A DNA stretch of 64,000 nucleotides from Paenibacillus polymyxa (GCF_015710975.1 NZ_CP049783.1:1178501-1242500), one strand, 5' to 3'; counted from the first letter of the stretch, positions 9,271 through 19,028 are shown. Notes: generated from the letters alone by a model not told the origin. Numbers and translations are program-made.

Positions 9271-9405
9271 TGTATGGTGTTGGATTATTTCTTGTCCACG
9301 CCTGAGATGAGAACTTGAATCATCAAACAAAAAAGACGAGCCTATCGACTCATCTTTGGAAGTGACTGCTTATTTACGTACGACGTCATAGCCCTTATTC
9401 TTCAG
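9172..9405. repeat. Duplicated block, copy A (partner 19950-20384)
   Basis: Copy A matches copy B through the ROK 3' end, the intergenic hairpin region (GATGAGAACTTGAATCAT, AGACGAGCC, GACTCATCTTT) and into a shared minus-strand coding tail, ending at TTATTCTTCAG in both. Copy A has lost about 150 bases inside ROK and about 45 bases around the ROK stop, including one arm of the terminator. Confidence 0.75.
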
Positions 9406-9420
9406 CAATTGGTGACTCCA
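9370..9420 (-). pseudogene. C-terminal coding remnant, partner of 20349-20415
   Basis: The minus strand encodes SHQLLKNKGYDVVRK and a stop at 9370. The other block copy encodes GHLLKNKGYAVVHK and a stop in the same place. Differences are mostly third-position or conservative, which indicates that both once were protein. The parent family is not recognisable from 15 residues. Confidence 0.4.
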
Positions 9421-9428
9421 TGCTCTCG

Positions 9429-10439
9429 TTAATCTTGTGGAATGGTCAAAACGATTTTCCCGAAATTTTCTCCCTTTTCCATTCTGAACAGTGCCTCGGT
9501 CACTTCCTCCAGCGGATAAATCTCGTCCAAAACAGGATCAATCTTGTGTTCTTCTATGAGTTTGACCATATCAGCAAAATCTTGCTGGCTTCCCATCGTT
9601 GAGCCTAACACCGAGATTTCTTTCACATACATATTGGGTAGAAGCAGATTCGGAGTCGGACCTCTCGTCGCCCCAAAGCTGACGATTCGACTTCCGATTT
9701 TGCCAAGTGACAGCAGTTTATTGAACACCTCGCCGCCAATACTGTCGACGGATAGATCAATGCCGCCAGTTAGTTTCTCCAATTTCTCCACCCAATCATC
9801 TGCTGTGTAGTTGACACCTCCGGTTGCACCCAATGTTTTTGCTTTTTCGATCTTTTCTTCTTTGCTGGATGTCACGTAAACCTCAGCTCCGAGTGCGGCT
9901 GCAAACTGAACGAGATAGGTAGCTACACCTCCACCAACGCCGGGGATCAGAACGGTTTCGCCTTTCTTTACCTTGCCTTTCGTCACGAGAGCACGGTAGG
10001 CGGTCAAACCGGCGAGCGGGAGCGCTGCTGCTGCTTCCCAAGATAAATGGGACGGCTTTGAATAGACACTTTCCGCTGGTACCTTTACATATTGGGCATA
10101 CGTTCCGTTAGTAGGAACGCCGAGAATTGTGAATTCAGCCCTTTTTTTGTTCATATCGTTGCCCCAGTTCAAACCTAGATTGATGATCACTTCATCACCA
10201 ATTGAGACATCGTAAACCTCATCTCCAACCGCAACAATTTCCCCTGCGCCGTCAGAGCCGGGAATAGCAGGTACCTTAGTCCCCGGATATCGGCCTTGTA
10301 TGACTAGCAAATCCCGGCGATTAAGAGCTGCTGCTTTTAATCGCACGACAACCTCTTTCGAACCAGGTACAGGCGTTTCTACATCTTCCAGCTTCAGTTG
10401 GTTGAGTCCGCCAAATTCTCTTAACATCATTGCTTTCAT
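9429..10439 (-). CDS. MDR-superfamily dehydrogenase, quinone oxidoreductase-like (YogA type)
   Basis: 336-residue medium-chain dehydrogenase. The GroES-like N-terminal domain has ALNRRDLLVIQGRYPG and PGSDGAGEIVAVG. The NADP-binding fold has LIPGVGGGVATYLVQFAAALGAEVYVTSS. No structural-zinc cysteine cluster is present, as in quinone-oxidoreductase-like members. It likely reduces quinones, enals or aldehydes. Its minus-strand promoter overlaps MerR operator 1 with the 19-base spacer typical of MerR-activated promoters, so the MerR gene at 10693 should control it. Confidence 0.88.
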   Translation of the reverse strand: MKAMMLREFGGLNQLKLEDVETPVPGSKEVVVRLKAAALNRRDLLVIQGRYPGTKVPAIPGSDGAGEIVAVGDEVYDVSIGDEVIINLGLNWGNDMNKKRAEFTILGVPTNGTYAQYVKVPAESVYSKPSHLSWEAAAALPLAGLTAYRALVTKGKVKKGETVLIPGVGGGVATYLVQFAAALGAEVYVTSSKEEKIEKAKTLGATGGVNYTADDWVEKLEKLTGGIDLSVDSIGGEVFNKLLSLGKIGSRIVSFGATRGPTPNLLLPNMYVKEISVLGSTMGSQQDFADMVKLIEEHKIDPVLDEIYPLEEVTEALFRMEKGENFGKIVLTIPQD

Positions 10440-10520
10440 ATAATTTTACTCATCCCTTTTACCCTCGGCTTTTGTCATTCGTTTTTAAATATCAAATCAT
10501 CTTAGCCCCAAACAATTAAA

Positions 10521-10551
10521 ATCATACAACCTTCGAGTAACACGAAGTCAA
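10521..10551 (-). promoter_or_regulatory. MerR-type promoter and operator 1 of the YogA-like gene
   Basis: Minus strand -35 TTGACT (10551-10546) and -10 TATGAT (10526-10521) are separated by 19 bases, two more than normal. The palindrome CTTCGAGTAACACGAAG (10531-10547) lies in the spacer. Such overlong spacers with a central dyad are the hallmark of MerR-family activation. Confidence 0.8.
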
Positions 10552-10620
10552 CAATGTTAAAAAGTTTTGTTCTGTATTCGGAATTTACAATTATCGAAGC
10601 TTAAAGTATTATTTAAACCA

Positions 10621-10651
10621 TCACCTTCGAGTAACACGAAGGAAATAATAA
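10621..10651 (+). promoter_or_regulatory. MerR operator 2, own promoter of the merR gene
   Basis: A second identical palindrome CTTCGAGTAACACGAAG at 10625-10641. Placed as in operator 1, the plus strand gives TCACCT and TAATAA with a 19-base spacer, a weak promoter leading to merR 42 bases downstream. This suggests autoregulation. Confidence 0.6.
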
Positions 10652-10692
10652 TTTAAATAGCTTCATTCAACATGAAATTGGGGAGGGGTAGC

Positions 10693-11127
10693 ATGTATAC
10701 TGTGAAAGAAGTTGCAGAACTACTTGACTTAACTGTACACACCATTCGCTTCTATACAGATAAAGGATTAGTTCCAGGTTTACAGCGTGATAAAAACAAT
10801 AACCGTATTTTTAATGACGATTCCATACACTGGCTTACAGGTGCAAAAAACTTAAAAAAGTGTGGTATGTCCGTCGAAGACATCAAAAAATATGTAGACC
10901 TATGTTTGGAAGGCGATGCAACCATTGAGGAACGTTATGAAATAATACGCAAGCAAAAAGAAGCGGTTCTAGCTCAATTAGAAGAAGTAAAATTTATGGC
11001 AGAATTTATTACCAACAAAGAAGAGCACTACCGTGACATTATAAATCAAGTGATCCCGGATGATACCAATCCTGCCTATTGGTCAAAAGAAACGCCGATC
11101 ACATCCTGCCCATTGAAGACTTGTTAG
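10693..11127 (+). CDS. MerR-family regulator, AdhR-like aldehyde/thiol sensor
   Basis: 144 residues. N-terminal winged helix (YTVKEVAELLDLTVHTIRFYTDKGL), a conserved cysteine in NLKKCGMSVEDIKKY, then a long dimerisation helix (IRKQKEAVLAQLEEVKFM). The cysteine position matches that of aldehyde-sensing AdhR-type proteins, as I recall them. The tail ends in CPLKTC, two further cysteines. GGGGAGGGG precedes ATG 10693. Three operators (10531, 10625, 13162) link it to the flanking dehydrogenase and to the aldo-keto reductase at 12106: an electrophile-detoxification regulon is the natural inference. Confidence 0.85.
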   Translation: MYTVKEVAELLDLTVHTIRFYTDKGLVPGLQRDKNNNRIFNDDSIHWLTGAKNLKKCGMSVEDIKKYVDLCLEGDATIEERYEIIRKQKEAVLAQLEEVKFMAEFITNKEEHYRDIINQVIPDDTNPAYWSKETPITSCPLKTC

Positions 11128-11166
11128 GAGATTTCTGCGTCGACTTTTTGTAATAGAATGATAGCA

Positions 11167-12042
<876 letters not shown>

Positions 12043-12105
12043 TCATCATTTCTATCAGGTATTTAAATTTTGCTATCCGAAACAGCAATTTTCAACCTAT
12101 GTCAG

Positions 12106-13086
12106 TTAATTAAAACCAACAATAGAGTGCGGCACATACGGCTCTTCCAGGAATGCTACTTCTTCCGTTGTTAATTTCACAGTAAGTGCAGCTACAGCCT
12201 CTTTAAGATGAGATATTTTTGTAGCACCGATAATAGGAGCAGTTACCGGTGCTTTTTGCAACAACCAGGCAAGTGCAATTTGTACGCGGGGAACACCATG
12301 TTTTTCTGCAATGTTCGCAACCCTCTCCACAATCCATCGGTCGGCATTTGCTGTTGCATCATATTTTGATTTTTGAATATCATCGGTTTCAGATCGATAG
12401 GTTGTTTCCTCCGGATCACGGGTCAATCTTCCCGATGCAAGCGGGCTGTATGGAATTACACCGATTTTTTCTTCCCTGCACAATGGAAGCATTTCTCTCT
12501 CCTCTTCACGGTAAATGAGATTCAAGTGATTCTGCATGGATACAAACCGAGTCCATCCATTTTTCTCGGCAACATGCAATGCCTTCTGAAATTGCCAAGC
12601 ATACATAGCGGATGCCCCAATGTATCTGGCCTTTCCTGCCTTCACTACATGGTGCAAGGCTTCCATCGTTTCCTCAATAGGCGTATTGTGATCCCAACGG
12701 TGAATTTGATACAGGTCTACATAATCAGTACCTAGCCGTTTCAGACTTTTATCGATCTCGCTCATGATGGCCTTGCGAGAAAGACCTGCGCCATTAGGTC
12801 CTTGATGCATACGTCCATGAACTTTCGTTGCGATTACAATTTCATCCCGGATGGCATACTCCTTAAGCGCGCGTCCCAAAATTTCTTCGCTTGATCCAAG
12901 AGAGTATACATTAGCCGTATCAAAAAAATTAATGCCAAGTTCAAGCGCTTTTTTAATAACCGGGCGACTACTCTCTTCATCAAGTACCCATTGATGAATC
13001 CAACGTTTCGCATCGCCAAACCCCATACAGCCGAGACAAAGCCGTGATACATCCAAACCGGTATTTCCAAGCTTCACAAATTCCAT
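12106..13086 (-). CDS. Aldo/keto reductase, YajO/Tas-like
   Basis: 326 residues of the larger AKR type: Asp and Tyr in FFDTANVYSLGSSEEILG, Lys in IVIATKVHGRM, His in LYQIHRWD, and the NADPH loop APIIGATKISHLKEA. GTGAGG precedes the ATG at 13086. MerR operator 3 with a 19-base promoter spacer lies 66 bases upstream, so this is probably a direct MerR target together with the YogA-like dehydrogenase. Confidence 0.88.
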   Translation of the reverse strand: MEFVKLGNTGLDVSRLCLGCMGFGDAKRWIHQWVLDEESSRPVIKKALELGINFFDTANVYSLGSSEEILGRALKEYAIRDEIVIATKVHGRMHQGPNGAGLSRKAIMSEIDKSLKRLGTDYVDLYQIHRWDHNTPIEETMEALHHVVKAGKARYIGASAMYAWQFQKALHVAEKNGWTRFVSMQNHLNLIYREEEREMLPLCREEKIGVIPYSPLASGRLTRDPEETTYRSETDDIQKSKYDATANADRWIVERVANIAEKHGVPRVQIALAWLLQKAPVTAPIIGATKISHLKEAVAALTVKLTTEEVAFLEEPYVPHSIVGFN

Positions 13087-13151
13087 GGAATTGACCTCAC
13101 TTTACAATAAAATGATGTTTTAATGAGTGCAGTATGTTGTTTATAAGTAGT

Positions 13152-13182
13152 AGCCTACCATCTTCGTGTAACTCGAAGTCAA
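13152..13182 (-). promoter_or_regulatory. MerR-type promoter and operator 3 of the YajO-like gene
   Basis: Minus strand TTGACT (13182-13177), a 19-base spacer holding CTTCGTGTAACTCGAAG on the plus strand (13162-13178), and TAGGCT (13157-13152) as -10. The dyad is the same as operators 1 and 2 apart from the central bases. Confidence 0.7.
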
Positions 13183-13227
13183 TACGTTTGAGTCAGTTTA
13201 TTTAAAATTTTTGTCAGCAGGACTTAT

Positions 13228-13327
13228 ATGTATACAATGGCATGATGCAACCCAACGGCTTAATATGTTTGAACATACGGTGTGCTTTTATACAGATGGC
13301 GAGCCCCTCACTGTTCATAACAGATAA
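13228..13327 (+). pseudogene. Possible decayed merR paralogue, N-terminal remnant
   Basis: ATGTATACAATGGCA at 13228 echoes the start of the intact merR (MYT...). After a frame change, codons 13265-13324 read MFEHTVCFYTDGEPLTVHNR, close to the HTIRFYTDKG helix region of the MerR at 10693. It stands as far downstream of operator 3 as merR does from operator 2. This suggests that a divergent merR once accompanied the aldo-keto reductase. Short and frameshifted. Confidence 0.4.
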
Positions 13328-13340
13328 AGGCTCGCCATCT
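13294..13340. terminator. Perfect 12-base inverted repeat
   Basis: AGATGGCGAGCC (13294-13305) and GGCTCGCCATCT (13329-13340) with a 23-base loop. It overlaps the merR remnant and lies beyond the nucleoside-permease gene. No T-tract follows on either strand, so a terminator role is weak. Confidence 0.4.
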
Positions 13341-13355
13341 CACCAAGCTTTTCTT

Positions 13356-13475
13356 TTATTGTTGTATAAATATCTTGCCCTGATCTGAAGCCAATTTCAC
13401 TTCATTCGATCTTTTGCTTCCTTTAAATATGAAATAAAGAGCTAAAATCATAAACAGCAATGCAGAAAAACATTA
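13356..13475 (-). pseudogene. C-terminal tail of a lost membrane protein
   Basis: The minus strand reads SALLFMILALYFIFKGSKRS, a hydrophobic helix with a basic end, then a polar tail and stop at 13356. A stop codon lies just before it, so it has no start. The pattern is that of the last helix and tail of a transporter. It follows the intact permease gene and probably is what remains of a second one. Confidence 0.35.
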
Positions 13476-13495
13476 ACCTTCTTTTATTCTTGATT

Positions 13496-14752
13496 TCAAT
13501 GGCCTGCAGATACATCTTTCATAGCATTTCGATCATGTTTATATTTGAAGCTTACAGCAAAAATAATTGCAAGTACGAGTGTATATGCTCCAAAGGTCAA
13601 CCAGATACTTTGCCAATCTTTCACACCATCTACCGTGAAATAATCTACGACCTTTCCACTTGCAATGGCGCCTACATACGCTCCGATTCCATCAACCATG
13701 GCTAAAAATAAGCCTTGCGCACTTGCGCGAATACGAGGATCGACTTCTTTTTCTACAAAAATGGCTCCAGAGACGTTAAAGAAATCAAATGCACAGCCGT
13801 ACACAATCATGGATAACAGAAGGAAAGTGAATCCCATACCAGATGGGTTACCATATGCGAAAAATAAAAAGCGTAATGTCCAAGCCACCATACTAATGAG
13901 CATAACCTTTTTAATTCCAAAGTTACGTAAAAAGAATGGGATGGCAAGGATAAAACACACCTCAGCAATCTGTGATACCGATAATAAAATAGATGGATAC
14001 TGTACGACCAGGCTATCTTTAAATTCAGGATTCAGTCCAAAATCATGCAAAAACGGATTACCAAATGTATTGGTTATTTGCAAGGCAACACCTAGAAGTG
14101 TTGAGAAAAGAAAGAATATAACCATTCTTTTCTGTTTGAACAGTACAAACGCATCCAAGCCTAAAAGACTAATCCATGACTTTTCTCTCTTCTCGTTAGA
14201 GGTTGGGCAATCAGGCAGCGTAAGTGAGTATAGGGCTAGCAAGAGCGAGATACTCGCAGCTATATATAACTGGATGTTGCTTAACTCAAATCCGCTAAGA
14301 CTAACTACCCACATGGCAATAATGAACCCGATTGTTCCAAAAACGCGAATTGGTGGGAAATCCTTTACTGTATCCAATCCCGCTTTCTCAAGCGCAACGT
14401 ATGATATAACATTTGTCAAAGCACTTGTTGGCATGTAAACCAACGAATTGAAAAATATTACCCAAAACATAGTCATTGGATCTGAAATGTGTGCTGCTAT
14501 AAATAAAGAAATCGCACCTAGAACATGGAATATTCCATATAATCTGTTGGCTTTAATCCAACGATCCGCAATAATGCCTGCAAGACTAGGCATGATGATC
14601 GCAGCTAATCCTTTTGAGCTATAAACAATTCCAACTTGTGCGCCCGTAAAATGTAATGTATTGATCATATACGAGCCTAGCGTAACAAGCCATGATCCCC
14701 AAATGAAAAACTGAAAGAAATTCATTATTCTAAGCCGTGTTTTCATTGCCAT
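13496..14752 (-). CDS. nupG: Nucleoside:H+ symporter, NupG/XapB family
   Basis: 418 residues, about 12 transmembrane segments, from MKTRLRIMNFFQFFIWGSWLVTLGSYM to the basic tail. The N-terminal region and the TGAQVGIVYSSKGLAAIIMPSLAGIIADRW loop match the NHS family as I know it, and the length equals E. coli NupG. It would import purine and pyrimidine nucleosides with protons. ATG 14752 has AGGGG and AGG upstream; the longer frame to 14785 is unlikely. Downstream of deoB on the same strand with a 291-base gap that holds a hairpin and AT-rich DNA, so it may have its own promoter. Confidence 0.85.
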   Translation of the reverse strand: MAMKTRLRIMNFFQFFIWGSWLVTLGSYMINTLHFTGAQVGIVYSSKGLAAIIMPSLAGIIADRWIKANRLYGIFHVLGAISLFIAAHISDPMTMFWVIFFNSLVYMPTSALTNVISYVALEKAGLDTVKDFPPIRVFGTIGFIIAMWVVSLSGFELSNIQLYIAASISLLLALYSLTLPDCPTSNEKREKSWISLLGLDAFVLFKQKRMVIFFLFSTLLGVALQITNTFGNPFLHDFGLNPEFKDSLVVQYPSILLSVSQIAEVCFILAIPFFLRNFGIKKVMLISMVAWTLRFLFFAYGNPSGMGFTFLLLSMIVYGCAFDFFNVSGAIFVEKEVDPRIRASAQGLFLAMVDGIGAYVGAIASGKVVDYFTVDGVKDWQSIWLTFGAYTLVLAIIFAVSFKYKHDRNAMKDVSAGH

Positions 14753-14998
14753 TTTTCCTGTCCCCTTTTGAGCTTGAATATTCAAGTTGTTGTGTTACTA
14801 CTCTTCCGTCGATTCTTCTGTCGGACACACTTGGAAAGGCTTACATTTTGTTATTCATAGTGTAATAGGTAAAGTCATTAAAGTAAAGAACTAAATATAT
14901 ATTTTATAAAAAGTAATGAATTATTCATAATAAATGACTCATAATATACATAATCATTTTATACTTTTTACATAAAATAATAAAAGTTTGTTTTTTCC

Positions 14999-15038
14999 AA
15001 ACCAAATGACCTCCGTAGAAGCGGAAGTTATTTGGTTT
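14999..15038. terminator. Hairpin between deoB and nupG
   Basis: AAACCAAAT/ATTTGGTTT outer arms and TCCG/CGGA inner arms around a short loop. It starts six bases after the deoB stop. No strong T-tract follows on the minus strand, so it may only reduce read-through. The rest of 14753-14998 is AT-rich with no gene. Confidence 0.5.
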
Positions 15039-15043
15039 AACGT

Positions 15044-16234
15044 TTATCTTTTTATCATTAATTCATGCATAAAACTGGTACTGTGGTCTGGCAATTTGAC
15101 CCTAAAGTTGTCAGCAACGGATGCTCCAATGTCTGCAAACGTTTTGCGAAGAGGCAGCTCTCGGCCTTCCATAAACGCTTTGGAGTAGATGAGTAGCGGC
15201 ACATATTCACGTGTATGATCGGTTCCGTGATGAACCGGGTCATTTCCATGGTCCGCAGTCAATATAAGCAAATCCTTCTCGGTAAGCTTTTCTAACAGTT
15301 CTGGCAACCGAGCATCAAATTCCTCCAGTGCATTGCCATACCCTTGCGGATCTCGGCGGTGACCAAAAAGGGCATCAAAGTCAACCAGGTTTAAAAAAGA
15401 CAAGCCCGTAAAATCCTTCTGCGCAACTTGAATAAACTTGTCCATTCCATCCATGTTAGATACCGTTCGGATCGCCTCAGTAACGCCTTCCCCATCATAA
15501 ATATCTGAAATTTTCCCTACAGCAATCACATCCAGATCAGCATCCTTTAATTCATTCATGACCGTCCGGGAAAAAGGCTTCAGTGCATAGTCATGCCGGT
15601 TAGCCGTTCGTTTAAACTGTCCCGGCTCCCCTACAAACGGCCTGGCTATGACACGGCCAACCATATAATCACTGTTTTTGGTCATTTCACGTGCCATTTC
15701 ACAGACATGGTATAACTCATCCAGCGGTACAATCTCTTCGTGAGCAGCAATTTGCAGAACGGAATCAGCTGATGTGTAAACGATCAAAGCCCCCGTTTTC
15801 ATATGCTCCTCCCCAAGCTCATCTAATATTTCAGTGCCGCTGGCAGGTTTATTTCCGATGATTTTTCTCCCTGATTTTATTTCAAGTTCTTCAATCAAAG
15901 CGGCAGGGAAACCATTCGGGAACACTTGAAAGGGGACGTCTATACGTAACCCCATGATCTCCCAATGCCCTGTCATCGTATCCTTCCCGTTAGAGGCTTC
16001 CTGCATTTTGGTCCAAAAAGCCATTGGATGATCGGCCTTAGGTACTCCTTGAATTTCTTTAATGTTGGACAATCCAAGTGCAGCCATGTTAGGCATATAC
16101 AGTCCATTCATTTTTTCTGCGATATGCCCCAACGTATCAGCCCCCTCATCTCCAAAAGCCGCAGCATCCGGTGCTTCTCCAATACCGACTGAATCTAGGA
16201 CAATTAAATGAATTCGTTGAAATCGTTTATTCAT
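15044..16234 (-). CDS. deoB: Phosphopentomutase
   Basis: 396 residues of the alkaline-phosphatase superfamily. It interconverts ribose-1-phosphate (or deoxyribose-1-phosphate) and the 5-phosphate. Visible metal and phosphorylation motifs are [27 protein letters not shown] (the phosphorylated Thr region), [12 protein letters not shown] and LTADHGNDP with [18 protein letters not shown] precedes the ATG. In this cluster it takes the sugar phosphate released by PunA into the pentose phosphate pathway. Confidence 0.96.
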   Translation of the reverse strand: MNKRFQRIHLIVLDSVGIGEAPDAAAFGDEGADTLGHIAEKMNGLYMPNMAALGLSNIKEIQGVPKADHPMAFWTKMQEASNGKDTMTGHWEIMGLRIDVPFQVFPNGFPAALIEELEIKSGRKIIGNKPASGTEILDELGEEHMKTGALIVYTSADSVLQIAAHEEIVPLDELYHVCEMAREMTKNSDYMVGRVIARPFVGEPGQFKRTANRHDYALKPFSRTVMNELKDADLDVIAVGKISDIYDGEGVTEAIRTVSNMDGMDKFIQVAQKDFTGLSFLNLVDFDALFGHRRDPQGYGNALEEFDARLPELLEKLTEKDLLILTADHGNDPVHHGTDHTREYVPLLIYSKAFMEGRELPLRKTFADIGASVADNFRVKLPDHSTSFMHELMIKR

Positions 16235-16325
16235 ATATCAATCTCTCCTCTCAACACGCACCTTTGTTTTATCTGAAGCATTATTTTTTAGATTTCAAGC
16301 AGTAAAACGATACATAAAAGAGGAC

Positions 16326-16347
16326 AGCTTCACTATCCAGTGAAGTT
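16326..16347 (-). terminator. Small hairpin between guaD and deoB
   Basis: AGCTTCACT and AGTGAAGTT around ATCC. On the minus strand it is followed by CTCTTTTATG. A weak terminator or RNA-stability element inside the salvage operon. Confidence 0.4.
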
Positions 16348-16388
16348 GCCCAATGAATTCATAGATTCTCATATTTTTAAAAAGTTAT

Positions 16389-16850
16389 TTAATGAGAAAA
16401 TTTGTATCCATCAAATACTTTTAAACCTTCTTCGTTGAGTACTTGTTCAACCAGTTCAGGTCTTTGAGGGCTTTTCTCAAACACTTCATTGCAAGCAATC
16501 ATGATGTTGCTCCCGGCGATTTCAGCTAACTGATCATGTGATACGCTGTATACTATTTTGCCCAGATTAGACCACACCATGGCCCCCGAACACATAACGC
16601 AAGGTTCACAACTTGTATACAAAGTGTATTCGCTCAAATTAAATATATTGTTTTCAGAACAAAACTTCCGGATTAAACCGATTTCTGCATGATGCGTTGG
16701 ATCACAAAACGTATTAATTTTATTTTCCCCAACCATTACGACTTCCTCCCCTTTGACCAATATCGCACCAAAGGGCTCATTTCCTTCATTTCGGGATTGT
16801 AGAGCAACCTCAATTGCCTTTTTCATAAAGATTTCATCTTTGTTCTTCAT
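16389..16850 (-). CDS. guaD: Guanine deaminase-type nucleoside/base deaminase
   Basis: 153 residues of the cytidine-deaminase fold. The zinc site is HAEIGLIRK (His and proton-shuttling Glu) with SCEPCVMC supplying two cysteines. Length and FxPxHHAE-type spacing fit bacterial GuaD, which converts guanine to xanthine. In this cluster guanine would come from PunA cleavage of guanosine. Adenine or cytosine deamination cannot be excluded by sequence alone. GGGAGGAA precedes the ATG. Confidence 0.82.
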   Translation of the reverse strand: MKNKDEIFMKKAIEVALQSRNEGNEPFGAILVKGEEVVMVGENKINTFCDPTHHAEIGLIRKFCSENNIFNLSEYTLYTSCEPCVMCSGAMVWSNLGKIVYSVSHDQLAEIAGSNIMIACNEVFEKSPQRPELVEQVLNEEGLKVFDGYKFSH

Positions 16851-16904
16851 TCCATATTCCTCCCTAATCTATGATTATTATCCATCTAAGGACGTTTCAA
16901 ATGG

Positions 16905-17807
16905 TTAAGATGTCCTTTTTACTTTTTTCAGTAATTTTGGTAATGATATTCCAATTAAGATAAGAACGATCCCTACATATTGCGGAACACCAATGTGCTC
17001 ATTCAGGACAAAGACAGACATTAATAAGGCTGTTGGAAGCTCCATTGCACCTAATATTGATGCTATTCCTGATCCCACTAACGGAACACCTTTAGAGAAA
17101 AGCAGTGTGGATAGGAAGGGACCGACAAAAGCTAAAACAAACCCGTATTGTACAGCCAGTTGTAATAAAAGCTTTCCGTCTGTTAAAAACGTTGGAGGTA
17201 AAATGATCGAACAAACGATGAGGCCTCCGGTAGTCATGAAAGCTGTCTTCATCATCGGATTTGCTTGAACGGCGACCCTACCACTAACGATCATAAAAAT
17301 AGAATAAGATAATGCTGCAAGCAGACCATACAAAAAGCCAAGCCAATGAACGGCTGAAATTCCAGTTGAATAAATATTAGTTGCGCTTATCGTTCCGATA
17401 AGTAAAGGAATGATGGATAGTAACTTTCCTTTTTCAGGAATTCTTCTATTGAAAATTGCCTCTAGCAACACACCGATCCATGTAAACTGAAAAAGGAGTA
17501 CAATCGCCAAAGAAGCTGAAATATATTGAAGTGAAAGATAATAAAACATTCCTGTAAGCCCCGTTGTAGCCCCTACGGTAACTAATAATATTATTTCCCT
17601 TTTACCTGGCGTTACGAACTTCTTCTGTTTTGTACTCTTCGTGCCTTTAGTAACCAGCACTCCGCCCCATAATAATATCGATCCTAAGAGGAGCTGTATT
17701 CCAACAACATCATTCACGATATAACCATCTTTATAGGCTAATTTCACAAAAGTCGATAATAAACCATAACAAATTGCACCTAATATGACATATATATACC
17801 CTTTCAT
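16905..17807 (-). CDS. EamA-family (DMT) transporter
   Basis: 300 residues in two five-helix EamA repeats (start ILGAICYGLLSTFVKLAYKDGY; second half LGFLYGLLAALSYSIFMIVSG). Substrate unknown. It is embedded between punA and guaD with gaps of 37 and 54 bases, so co-transcription is likely; export of surplus base or pentose, or uptake of a purine, is a fair guess only. GCGAGG precedes the ATG. Confidence 0.85.
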   Translation of the reverse strand: MKGYIYVILGAICYGLLSTFVKLAYKDGYIVNDVVGIQLLLGSILLWGGVLVTKGTKSTKQKKFVTPGKREIILLVTVGATTGLTGMFYYLSLQYISASLAIVLLFQFTWIGVLLEAIFNRRIPEKGKLLSIIPLLIGTISATNIYSTGISAVHWLGFLYGLLAALSYSIFMIVSGRVAVQANPMMKTAFMTTGGLIVCSIILPPTFLTDGKLLLQLAVQYGFVLAFVGPFLSTLLFSKGVPLVGSGIASILGAMELPTALLMSVFVLNEHIGVPQYVGIVLILIGISLPKLLKKVKRTS

Positions 17808-17844
17808 AACCTCGCCTTTTTCTTCATCGGATTTTATATAATTA

Positions 17845-18663
17845 CTAAACCTTCTCTACAATTCCCTTAACTAAAGCAATGAAATTCTCTCTTACCAAGG
17901 CAGCTACCTCAATTACTTCGTCATGACTTAGAGGCTGATCTAGAATTCCACAAGCCATGTTGGTTAAACAGGAGATTCCAAGAACCTTCATATTCGCGTG
18001 AACAGCTACGATGGCTTCTGGTACGGTTGACATTCCAACAGCATCTGCGCCTAATGTACGAATCATGCGAATTTCAGCTGGGGTTTCATAAGCTGGACCA
18101 CTCCACCAGGAATATACGCCTTCGCGTAAAGTTGTATTTTGTGCTTTTGCAACTTCCGTAGCAATTTGTCGCAATTCAGCATTGTACACTTGAGAAAGAT
18201 CAGGAAAACGAGTACCCAAATCGTTATTATTCGGTCCAATCAATGGATTCGTACCTACCAAATTGAGGTGATCCGTAATCAACATTAACTCACCCGGTTT
18301 AAAGTCTTTATTAACGGCGCCGCAAGCATTAGTGATGAGCAAGTTTTCTACACCCAGGGCCTTCATCAAACGCACCGGAAAAGTCACTTCATCCAAAGAA
18401 TAGCCTTCATAGTAATGAAAACGTCCTTTCATTGCGACTACAGTTTTCCCCTTTAATTCGCCAATGACCAATTCGTTGGCATGACCTACCGCTTCAGATT
18501 TTGCAAAGTGAGGAATTTCGCTGTAAGGTATTGTGAAAGGGTTTTCAATTTCGTCAGCCAGTGTTCCTAAGCCAGACCCCAAAATCATTCCGATCGTCGG
18601 ACGATATGATGTTTTACTCATGATAAAGTCTCTGGTTTCCAAAATATCTTGCATGTTATGCAT
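17845..18663 (-). CDS. punA: Purine-nucleoside phosphorylase, trimeric type
   Basis: 272 residues. Phosphorolysis of purine nucleosides to base and ribose-1-phosphate. Phosphate-site motifs GSGLGTLADEIE, GRFHYYEGY and TNACGAVNKDFKPG are clear. The specificity segment reads SCLTNMACG with Asn where 6-oxopurine-specific enzymes have Asn, suggesting inosine/guanosine preference. AGGAGG nine bases before ATG 18663. First gene of the salvage cluster, divergent from the ROK regulator. Confidence 0.95.
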   Translation of the reverse strand: MHNMQDILETRDFIMSKTSYRPTIGMILGSGLGTLADEIENPFTIPYSEIPHFAKSEAVGHANELVIGELKGKTVVAMKGRFHYYEGYSLDEVTFPVRLMKALGVENLLITNACGAVNKDFKPGELMLITDHLNLVGTNPLIGPNNNDLGTRFPDLSQVYNAELRQIATEVAKAQNTTLREGVYSWWSGPAYETPAEIRMIRTLGADAVGMSTVPEAIVAVHANMKVLGISCLTNMACGILDQPLSHDEVIEVAALVRENFIALVKGIVEKV

Positions 18664-18800
18664 GTTTGTATTCCTCCTAAAATAGTTTGCTGTAAGCTAT
18701 CTGTATCAATCACTTCAAATTGCTGCTCCAACAGCTTTCATTGATTAGTGTAATAGCTTAACTACCTTTTGTAAATAACTATTTATCATTTATATAAAAA

Positions 18801-18833
18801 GACTAACTAAACGTTAAATAATTAGTCATTATA
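18801..18833 (-). promoter_or_regulatory. Candidate punA promoter -10 with ROK operator-like inverted repeat
   Basis: On the minus strand TATAAT (18833-18828) is followed at once by an imperfect dyad with arms GACTAA (18801) and TTAGTC (18822-18827) and an AACGTT core. A repressor there would cover the transcription start of punA. ROK repressors use long AT-rich dyads, so the divergent ROK protein is the natural candidate. The rest of 18664-19028 is AT-rich intergenic DNA. Confidence 0.45.
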
Positions 18834-19028
18834 TCCAGTTCTTTTTATACTAATTATCAAAAGTTAATTCATGTTTTCTTCATTAGCTCAACGTGTATCT
18901 AAAACATCCAAAATTGTACAGATTTAATAATCAGAGTAGATATATCATCAAAAAAGCCCGATAATAATTGTAACTATATATTTATGTCTGAAAACAACAT
19001 CTTGTATTAAAGATCAAGGGGAAGTTAT

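Noticed and set aside
14753..15043. Purine riboswitch near nucleoside genes
   Set aside because: Conserved riboswitch loops are not present; only an AT-rich gap and one hairpin.
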